DNA of 5,469 nt from Bacteroidota bacterium. GTDB lineage: Bacteria > Bacteroidota > Bacteroidia > AKYH767-A > OLB10. The notes beneath the pieces are model-generated. The model made no database searches and was not told the DNA's origin. It saw only the letters and a list, made by a program, of their open reading frames with translations. Position numbers and translations under genes: made by a program. The DNA lies in NCBI GenBank assembly GCA_016717725.1, contig JADKFA010000040.1, positions 1 to 5,469 on the forward strand. Direction: 5' to 3'. Shown one piece after another: positions 1 through 5,469 of the stretch. Each line of letters starts with the position of its first letter. The first letter of the stretch is position 1.

Positions 1-2001
1 ACTTGCGATACAGATGCAAAATGGATGGAAGCTATAAAAGCAGATCCAGGTGCGGCCGAGCGTAATGAACAATTGCGTGAATTTAGAAAATTGTTTCTAG
101 CTTCCTCTGCTGCAAAGAAAGGAGTATCCAGTACAGGTGTAATCTCGTATCGAATTCCAGTGGTGTTTCATGTGATTCACCGCTACGGTTCGGAGAACAT
201 CAGCAAAGCACAAATTTTAGACGGAGTGGAACTGATGAATTTGAGCTTTCAAAAATTAAATAGCGATACAGGGCAAGTTATTCCTCTCTTTCAACCCATC
301 TTCGCAAATTGCGAAATTGAATTGGTGCTCGCAAATTTGGATCCTTTTTGGGAATTGTACCGATGGAATTACAAGGACGTATTCTACACTTACTGCTCAG
401 CCAGTGATAATGTAAAAGCTTTGATTGATTGGCCATCGAATCAATATTTTAATATTTGGGTAGTGCAAAATATTGCGAGCGGTGCAGCGGATACGCTTAC
501 TATCCGGAATTAGGCCTCAAATATTGATGGTGTGGTCATGAGACATGATTATGTAGGTGGAATCGGAACTTCCAACAGCTCGAATTATACTGAACGATCG
601 TTAACGCATGAAGTAGGACATTGGCTCGATCTTCCACACACTTGGGGAGCACCAATAGTCCGGGAGTTGCCAGCAACTGTAGTTCTGACGATGGAATTGG
701 TGATACCCCTAATACCATCGGCACTGCTAATTTTACTTGTAATACAGCACAGTCTATTTGTGGAGCAATTGACAATGTTCAAAATTACATGGATTACGCT
801 TCTTGCCACTACATGTTTACCGAAGGTCAAAAAGGCGCGATGCATGCTGCGTTAAATTCACCAGTTGGAGGAAGAGATAATTTGTCGACGCCCAGTAATT
901 GGAATGCGAACAGGACAGAGATTGGCAGAGTCATTCAAACTTGTGCGCCTGTTGCTGATTTTACAAATCAAAAGGGGTGTCTGTGCAGGTGCTTCGATTT
1001 CGTTTAAAGATGTTTCTTGGAATGGCGAGGTAACATCTCGAATGTGGTCATTCCCTAGGGGGACTCCCGCAACGGATACTGCGGCGAATCCTACCGTTAC
1101 GTATACGACTCCAGGTTTATATAACGTGACGTTAACAGTTACCAATTGCAGCTGGTACAGACATCATAACACGTGCTGGATTGGTCGAAGTTCTTCCAAC
1201 AATTGGAGTGAATAGTATTCCTTACACCGAAGGATTTGAAACGATTTCTTTTCCTGGTGGAGGATGGGCGGTTGAGAATCCAAATAATAATAATGCATGG
1301 AATTTATCACTGTGCTGCTGCTTCCGGAAACAAGGCGCTTCGTCTTATTAATCAAAGCGGAAATAGTCCGGGAAGTATCGATGAAGTAATTGCGCCACAT
1401 TTAATTTATCTAATGTAAGTGGAACCATGATGAATTTTAAATATGCATTTGCTTCTAAGAATAGTGCTGACAGTTCCGAATTAAAGTTTTTTATTCCACG
1501 AACTGTGGCGATACATGGACACAACGATTTTCTAAAAAAGGTCCGAATTTAGCAACGGCTCCAAATACGAATGGGAATTTTATTCCAACGGCGAATGAAT
1601 GGGCAAGTGTTACGGTGAATTTTGTATCGGGAACCATTTCTGGGAAACCAAATGTTCGCTTGAAGTTCCAGTTTAAAAAATTAATGGAAATAATATTTAT
1701 TTTGATGATATTAATATTTCAGGAATTGTTGGTTCACAAGAACTGTTGGCATTGCAAAACGAGTTTGAGGCTTTTCCAAATCCATCTAGTACTAATGTTC
1801 AAGTGAAAATGAATCTGGAAAAGTCACCAAGAGGTACAAATGGAATTGATAGATCTGACAGGGAGAGTTGTTCGAGCTTCTTTGATTCCAATGCGGAATT
1901 TTTCAAACAGAAATTTCAAACAACGAATTATCCGGTGTTTACTTTTAAGAGTTCGTTTGGCAGATGGGCAGTTTACAAAACGAATTGTATTTATTCCTTA
2001 A
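1..2001 (+). CDS. M43 (pappalysin-like) zinc metalloprotease with PKD domain and T9SS sorting domain; 5' partial, many frame breaks
   Basis: This encodes a secreted metallo-endopeptidase of the M43 family, probably exported by the type IX system. The frame is open from base 1, so the start codon and signal peptide lie upstream. Domains in order: an N-terminal region with the conserved IPVVFHVIH (about 160-187); the zinc site HEVGHWLDLPH (607-639); the Met-turn NYMDYASC (about 783-806); a PKD domain (about 940-1145); a jelly-roll or choice-of-anchor-like domain from YTEGFE to YFDDINISG (about 1220-1725); and a sorting domain starting EAFPNPSS (about 1767) and ending GQFTKRIVFIP before TAA 1999-2001. 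The reading frame breaks at about 345, 397, 488, 513, 646, 975, 1147, 1305, 1398, 1494, 1675, 1827, 1928 and 1946. Following the protein across these breaks uses frame 1, then 3, 1, 2, 3, 2, 1, 3 and 1, with short detours. Family features persist through every segment, so I read it as one gene with indels. True pseudogenisation is the alternative. The substrate is unknown. Confidence 0.88.
607..639 (+). other. Zinc-binding active site of the M43 protease
   Basis: The translation reads HEVGHWLDLPH, the extended metzincin motif HExxHxxxxxH. The three histidines (codons 607-609, 619-621, 637-639) would bind zinc and the glutamate (610-612) would be the general base. The motif lies in an undamaged stretch. 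The next residues, TWG, are followed by a one-base loss in the G-rich run near 644-650, after which the conserved DDGIGDTPN segment and the Met-turn methionine (789-791) are read in frame 3. Confidence 0.93.
940..1145 (+). other. PKD domain of the protease
   Basis: An immunoglobulin-like PKD fold follows the catalytic domain. It begins at CAPVADF and continues with CAGASISFKDVS, WSFPRGTPATDT, NPTVTYTTPGLYNV and TLTVTN, the usual order of PKD strands. Such domains act as spacers or as protein or carbohydrate contacts in secreted Bacteroidota enzymes. One extra G in the run 974-977 breaks the frame inside the domain, and an extra T at 1146-1147 breaks it just after. Confidence 0.85.
1740..2001 (+). 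other. T9SS type A C-terminal sorting domain of the protease
   Basis: The segment has the hallmarks of the Bacteroidota Por-secretion signal: FPNPSSTNVQVKMNLEKS, then after a one-base correction at 1827-1828 VQMELIDLTGRVVRASLIPM, and LSGVYF, RVRLADGQFTKRIVFIP at the end. The LSGVYF piece is read in frame 2 between two breaks near 1928 and 1946. In this family the domain sends the protein through the type IX machinery and is cleaved on export. The ending fits the usual lysine or arginine near the terminus. Confidence 0.85.
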
Positions 2002-2026
2002 TAAAAAATTGGATTTATAAATTGTC

Positions 2027-2437
2027 ATGGCTAAGTTTAGTTGGAAATCTACTTATGTAATGTATGCGTCTCCTGAAGATGTGTTTGAAGCATTCACCGA
2101 TCCTGGAATTATTGATTTGTGGGGCGGAGGATTGTCAGTGGTGGAAGCTGCCATTGGTGGGAAGTTTGAGTTATTTGATGGATGGGTGAAAGGAGAAATT
2201 ACTCATTACGTGTTGGACAAAGAACTTGGATTTACATGGAGTCCCGCCGAGTGGGATAAACGAACAAAACCTTCTAAAGTACATATTCGCTTTATTCCAC
2301 ATCCCGCTGGAACTGATATCGTATTGGAACATGCCGATTTTCCATCACAAGAAGAATGCGATAAACATGCTAATGGGTGGATCGATTTTGTGTTGGATCC
2401 CATGAATGACTATTTCACCATGGAGAAAGGAAAGTAA
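2027..2437 (+). CDS. SRPBCC/AHSA1-like (START-superfamily) domain protein
   Basis: This is an intact 136-residue protein, the usual size for a single-domain SRPBCC (helix-grip) protein. It opens with beta strand 1 (FSWKSTYVMYA), then the signature SPEDVFEAFTDPGIIDLWGGG, typical of AHSA1-like members where the VF..FTDP..I..W pattern is shared. It continues with GGKFELFDGWVKGEI, a central FTWSPAEWD strand and a C-terminal helix ending VLDPMNDYFTM. These proteins form a hydrophobic cavity and bind small lipophilic ligands or assist other proteins. The ligand cannot be told from sequence and no catalytic role is evident. There is no signal peptide, so it is probably cytoplasmic. The gene begins 25 bases after the protease stop, with no convincing ribosome site, as is common in Bacteroidota, and ends at a strong terminator. 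It may be read from the protease transcript. It is free of frame breaks, unlike its neighbours. Confidence 0.9.
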   Translation: MAKFSWKSTYVMYASPEDVFEAFTDPGIIDLWGGGLSVVEAAIGGKFELFDGWVKGEITHYVLDKELGFTWSPAEWDKRTKPSKVHIRFIPHPAGTDIVLEHADFPSQEECDKHANGWIDFVLDPMNDYFTMEKGK

Positions 2438-2460
2438 ATTCCGTTTGCAAACGTTTAATT

Positions 2461-2501
2461 AAACTCTGAATTGGCCAAGACTAATCGGAGTTTTTTTTTT
2501 T
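2461..2501 (+). terminator. Rho-independent terminator after the SRPBCC gene
   Basis: The left arm AAACTCTGAATT (2461-2472) pairs with the right arm AATCGGAGTTT (2483-2493) with one T-G wobble and one bulged A, around a loop of about ten bases. A run of eleven T follows (2491-2501, overlapping the arm). It starts 23 bases after the stop codon at 2437 and closes the upstream protease-SRPBCC unit. Confidence 0.85.
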
Positions 2502-2528
2502 CTCTTGAGAAACAGAAAATGAAATTGT

Positions 2529-2558
2529 TTTGAATTTCTAAAATTTGATTTATATTTG
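2529..2558 (+). promoter_or_regulatory. Bacteroidota-type -33/-7 promoter for the RhuM-Fic gene
   Basis: TTTG at 2529-2532 and TATATTTG at 2551-2558 are separated by 18 bases. The second element is an exact match to the TAnnTTTG -7 consensus of the primary sigma factor in this phylum. Transcription would start near 2563-2568. It lies just after the terminator of the previous unit and is the only clear promoter seen ahead of the RhuM-Fic and helicase genes. Confidence 0.65.
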
Positions 2559-2570
2559 CATTCTTAATAC

Positions 2571-2651
2571 ATGGATATAACATCTTTTATTAAGTCAGTA
2601 AATAATAAAAATATTTTTTGTAAAAATTTAACAAAGCAGTTTAAAAAGTGA
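2571..2651 (+). CDS. Possible 26-codon leader ORF
   Basis: An ATG lies about 13 bases after the predicted -7 element and opens a 26-codon frame ending in TGA at 2649-2651. The peptide begins MDITSFIKSVNNKNIF and ends LTKQFKK, giving it a lysine-rich basic tail. I do not recognise it. It has no Fic-inhibitory motif (S/T-xxx-E-G/N), so it does not look like a class I Fic antitoxin. It may be a leader peptide, a remnant, or chance in AT-rich DNA. Confidence 0.2.
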   Translation: MDITSFIKSVNNKNIFCKNLTKQFKK

Positions 2652-2665
2652 ATCATCTGTAATTC

Positions 2666-2677
2666 GATTAATTAATC
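2666..2677. repeat. 12-bp perfect palindrome, possible operator
   Basis: GATTAATTAATC is identical to its own reverse complement. It lies about 100 bases upstream of the RhuM-Fic start at 2776 and downstream of the predicted promoter, where a repressor could block transcription. AT-rich palindromes of this length can arise by chance, and no second copy was found nearby. Confidence 0.3.
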
Positions 2678-2775
2678 AAGGTAGGTAATCCTCTCTTCTC
2701 ATCCTATTTTTTAAAATGAAGAGGTTGCACCTTTTGTTTATTTTGTTGGTAGATGGATTTACTTCAATAGGAGGA

Positions 2776-3748
2776 ATGAAAAATCAAATTGAAATTTATC
2801 AAACTAATAATTTGCAAATTGAAATTGTTGTTAGTTTTAAAAACGATTCAGTTTGGATGTCTCAGAAAATGATGTCTTTATTATTTGAAAAGGACAGCGA
2901 TACAATTGGATTGCATTTGTTGAATATTTATAAGGATCATGAGTTAGTGGAAAAGTCAACTACCGAGTTTTTCTCGGTAGTTCAATTGGAAGGTAAGCGA
3001 TTGGTATCTAGAAAGATAAAATATTATAATCTTGATGCGATTTTATCTGTTGGATATCGAGTGAATTCTAGAATTGGCACACAATTTCGTCAATGGGCTA
3101 CAAATAGATTAAAGGATTATTTGGTGCAAGGATATGCAATCAATGAAAAGCGTTTATTTGAAAAACAGCAGCATGTAGAGTACCTGAAAACAGGAATCAG
3201 AATATTAAGTAGGGCAATTGAAGGACAGGTTAATGTTTCTGATAGCGAATCTTTACGAATTTTTGCTAAAGGTCTAACATTGTTGGAGGATTTTGATAAT
3301 GAATTGTTAGATCAATCAAGTAGAACTGAAGCAAAGATCAAGTACCCTAAATTAAAAGATTATTTTCAATTGATAAGTAAAATGCAGTTATCAATAAATT
3401 CGAATGTATTTGCTAAACCAAAGGACAATAGTTTTGAGAGTTCCGTTCGCTTGATTGAACAAGGCTTTAATGGTCGTGAATTCTATATTGGATTGGAGGA
3501 GAAGGTTGCGATGCTTCTATACTTTATTGTTAAAAATCATTCATTTGTAGATGGTAATAAAAGAATTGGTGCAGCTTGTTTTTTATTTTCCTAGAAAAAA
3601 TAATTTGCTGGTTAATAAATTTCAACAACCCATTTTAAGTAACGATGCTTTGGCATCCTTAACGTTGTTCGTCGCTACAAGTCGACCTGATGAGATGGGA
3701 ACAGTGAAGAAGTTAATAATTAGCATTCTGAATAGAAATCAATTATAA
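2776..3748 (+). CDS. rhuM: RhuM family protein fused to a Fic/Doc domain; two one-base losses near the C-terminus
   Basis: The product is about 324 residues. The N-terminal RhuM domain carries VWMSQKMMSLLFEKDSDTIG, a helix-turn-helix-like segment, then YYNLDAILSVGYRVNS and TQFRQWATNRLKDYL, ending near INEKRL (about 3165). A linker follows with ILSRAIEGQ and KGLTLLEDFDNELLD. The C-terminal Fic/Doc domain carries the active site HSFVDGNKR (3538-3564). The GNKR form, with lysine where AMP-transferring Fic proteins usually have glycine, resembles Doc, which phosphorylates elongation factor Tu. A kinase-like activity is therefore possible but not shown. The frame stops at TAG 3592-3594. Restoring one T in 3586-3589 and one A in 3595-3600 gives CFLFFLEKNNLLVNKF and continues through LSNDALASLTLF to TAA 3746-3748, the family's normal end. 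I chose ATG 2776 because MKNQIEIYQT is the usual RhuM start. An in-frame ATG at 2716 would add 20 residues. The role in this organism is unknown. Family members occur beside restriction-modification genes and on mobile islands. Confidence 0.87.
2958..2982. repeat. Perfect 10-bp inverted repeat inside the RhuM domain
   Basis: AACTACCGAG (2958-2967) and CTCGGTAGTT (2973-2982) are exact reverse complements around a five-T loop, giving a stem of ten pairs, half of them G-C. It encodes the STTEFFSVVQ segment, a conserved part of RhuM proteins. No T-tract follows, so it is not a terminator for the + strand. Confidence 0.9.
3538..3564 (+). other. Fic/Doc active-site motif
   Basis: Codons 3538-3564 read HSFVDGNKR, matching HxFxDGNKR. 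In the family the histidine is the catalytic base, aspartate binds the metal, and the asparagine and arginine contact the nucleotide phosphates. All are present, so the protein is predicted to be active. The Fic-inhibitory motif was not seen in the protein or in the short upstream frame. Confidence 0.85.
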
Positions 3749-3796
3749 ATGTCTACCTATTAAATGAAAATATTTTAACTTTAAACAATTTATATA

Positions 3797-5469
3797 ATGG
3801 AATTAACAAAAGAACAAATTGAAATTGTAAACTCATCAGGCAATATCAAGATTAATGCTGTAGCTGGTTCTGGGAAAACAACAACGATTATAGAGTATGC
3901 AAAGTCCCGACCTAAATCGGCAAGAATCCTATACTTGGCTTTTAATAAGTCGGTGAAGCTAGAAGCGATGAAGAAGTTTACTGCCCAAGGCTTGACGAAT
4001 GTGAAGGTAGAAACAGCGCATTCGTTAGCATACAAGCATATTGTTATTGGAAGTGACTATAAGGTGAAAGCCTTTAGTTACAAGACACATGAAATCACAG
4101 AGCTATTAGGATTAAAAGGGAATGGTGAAAAGCATAATGAATTTGTAATTGCTAATCATATTCTAAAGTTCATTGCATTTTTCTGCAATAGTGATAAAGA
4201 GAAAATTCAAGAGCTAAATTATTTAGATACTATCAGCGATAAAAAGCAAGAACATTTGTTCAATCTTTTTATGATTATATCGTAAAACAATCTAGATTGT
4301 TGTTGAGTCGAATGGATAAAGGTGAGATTGAAATCACACACGACTTCTATCGGAAGAAGTTTCAATTGTCGAATCCGAATTTAAAGTATGATTTTATTTT
4401 ATTTGATGAGGGGCAAGATTCATCTCCGGCTATGCTTGATATATTCCTCAATCAGAAAGCAACGAAGGTGATTGTGGGCGACACCAACCAACAAATATAT
4501 GGATGGCGTTATGCTGTCAATTCATTGGAGAAAGCCGATTTCAAAACTTTTCATCTCTCAACTAGTTTTCGGTTTAGTCAGGATATTGCTGGATTGGCAT
4601 GGAGGTATTAAAGTACAAGTCATTTTCAACCCTATAAAGAAATTCAAATCCAGGAATGGGACTAGTAAAAGATAAAGAGTAAGGCAGTCATAGCTCGAAC
4701 GAATTTGGGATTACTTTTAAAAGCAATTGAGTATGTTTCGGAAAATAAAAATACGAAGCCTATTTATTTCGAGGGGAATATTCACTCGTATACTTACGCT
4801 GATGAAGGCGCTTCACTTTACGATATTTTAAAATTATATAATGGAAACCATCGATGCATAAAAGATAGTTTAATTCGATCGATGAAAGATTTGGAAGACT
4901 TAGAAGATTACATCAAGAAAACGGAGGAGGTTCAATTAGGAATGATGGTAGAAATTGTGCGAGAGTATGGAAATGAAATTCCGGGAATCATCAGCAACAT
5001 CAAAAGCAACACGTGGAGAATGATGAAAAGGACAAAGCCGATATGATTTTCTCACATGCATCGTTGTAAAGGAATGGAGTATGATTCCATTCAGCTGGTG
5101 AACGATTTTATCAACGAAGAGAAACTGAAAAAGTTGAATGAAGAGGACAAGAAAGACCTTACTTACCTCAGTCGCTTAAACGAAGAAGTTAATTTATTGT
5201 ATGTAGCTATTACACGAACCCGAAATAGTTTACATATTCCAGAAGCATTAATGCCGTTGGAGTTTCCTGCATCTCCACATATTCAAGTGATGAAAGTGGT
5301 GGAAGTAGAAGAAAAGTTGGAAGTGGAGAAGTATATTCGAGACTATCGATTCAAGAAGAAGGTGGAGTCGTTGGAAAAAGCGTATACTGTAGATGTGGTG
5401 AGAGAAAAACATAAGGCAGCCTACCGACCATGGACGCCAATACTAGACGACGAACTTACCAAAATGTAT
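3797..5469 (+). CDS. UvrD/Rep-type superfamily 1 DNA helicase; 3' partial, several frame breaks
   Basis: The product is an ATP-driven single-stranded-DNA translocase or helicase. At least 555 residues are present and the frame is still open at the window end. Motifs in order: a Q-like LTKEQIEIV at the start; Walker A AVAGSGKTT (3857-3883); motif Ia ILYLAFNKS; Ic ETAHSLAYK (about 4010-4036); motif II FDEGQD (4402-4419); motif III GDTNQQIYGWR (4477-4509); motif IV-like STSFRFS (4558-4578); motif V HRCKGMEYDSIQL (5059-5097); motif VI LLYVAITRTR (5194-5223). All catalytic residues are intact. The frame breaks in A-run 4241-4245, at about 4600-4604, near 4620, several times in 4650-4680, at about 5006-5011 and at 5054-5059. 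Each is bridged by family-consistent residues such as QSFYDYIVKQSR and SKAVIARTNLG. From 5059 frame 1 is open to the end. The gene is a compact UvrD-like form, without a visible nuclease domain. It starts 48 bases after the RhuM-Fic stop with no clear promoter or ribosome site, so it may share that transcript. A housekeeping repair role is the simplest reading. Confidence 0.88.

Larger units (their letters stand above)
2438..2775 (+). other. Intergenic region of about 340 bp upstream of the RhuM-Fic gene
   Basis: This is the only long stretch without a firm gene. It holds, in order, the terminator (2461-2501), a Bacteroidota-type promoter (2529-2558), a 26-codon open frame (2571-2651), a 12-bp palindrome (2666-2677) and an in-frame upstream ATG at 2716. 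Both strands are very AT-rich and no RNA gene or conserved protein fragment is recognisable. The predicted leader from the promoter to the ATG at 2776 is long, about 210 bases. Confidence 0.6.

Noticed and set aside
345..400. Homopolymer length changes as phase-variable switches
   Set aside because: The tracts are only four to six bases, many different ones are involved, and compensating pairs restore the frame. Contingency loci usually use one long tract.
536..845. Open frames of about 80 residues on the minus strand opposite the protease
   Set aside because: They lie opposite well-supported protease coding sequence, have no recognisable domains, and are explained as antisense shadows.
858..1400. 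Minus-strand open frames opposite the PKD and jelly-roll-like regions
   Set aside because: The plus strand encodes conserved domains throughout. The minus-strand translations are low-complexity and unlike any family.
2206..2403. Minus-strand frame opposite the SRPBCC gene
   Set aside because: It overlaps an intact, recognisable gene and shows no domain.
2650..2688. Short frame ESSVIRLINQGR in the leader that resembles ESSVRLIEQGF of the downstream Fic domain
   Set aside because: The match covers only about eleven residues, the nucleotide sequences are not similar, and nothing else of a duplicated Fic gene is present, so chance is likely.
2438..2775. Search for a tRNA, riboswitch, CRISPR or insertion-sequence end in the intergenic region
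   Set aside because: No cloverleaf, no repeated units and no terminal inverted repeats with target duplications were seen.
3749..3796. Possible separate promoter for the helicase (TAACTTTA)
   Set aside because: It lacks the final G of TAnnTTTG and no -33 element stands at the right distance, so I did not call it.

Overview
The window looks like chromosomal DNA from a Bacteroidota bacterium (Flavobacteriia or Chitinophagia type). The evidence is an AT-rich base composition, a secreted metalloprotease ending in a type IX secretion (T9SS) type A sorting domain, a promoter that fits the Bacteroidota -33/-7 pattern (TTTG, 18 bases, TATATTTG), no consistent use of Shine-Dalgarno sites, and a RhuM-Fic protein of the kind common in this phylum. 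All four genes are on the + strand.

Layout: (1) 1-2001 is the 3' part of a gene for an M43 (pappalysin-like) zinc metalloprotease with a PKD domain, a jelly-roll-like domain and a T9SS sorting domain. It starts before the window. (2) 2027-2437 is a small intact SRPBCC/AHSA1-like protein, followed by a clear intrinsic terminator at 2461-2501. (3) 2438-2775 is a non-coding stretch holding the terminator, a good promoter, a 26-codon possible leader ORF and a 12-bp palindrome. (4) 2776-3748 encodes a RhuM-Fic fusion with a Doc-like active site. (5) 3797-5469 encodes a UvrD/Rep-type superfamily 1 helicase that runs off the end of the window.

The dominant oddity is the number of reading-frame breaks. 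I count about 14 in the protease, two in the RhuM-Fic gene and at least six in the helicase, while the SRPBCC gene and most of the RhuM-Fic gene are clean. Many are single-base changes in short homopolymers, and several come as compensating pairs only 25-50 bases apart. The protein read through the out-of-frame segments keeps the family's residues. This fits uncorrected indel errors in a long-read consensus better than decayed pseudogenes, so I annotate each reconstructed gene as one feature and mark where its frame breaks.

The protease and SRPBCC genes are housekeeping or secretome-type genes with no evident link to the rest. The RhuM-Fic gene and the helicase lie 48 bp apart in the same direction behind one recognisable promoter. 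They could form a small accessory (toxin or defence-like) module, but that is only an inference from adjacency. I found no CRISPR array, RNA gene, insertion sequence or integrase.
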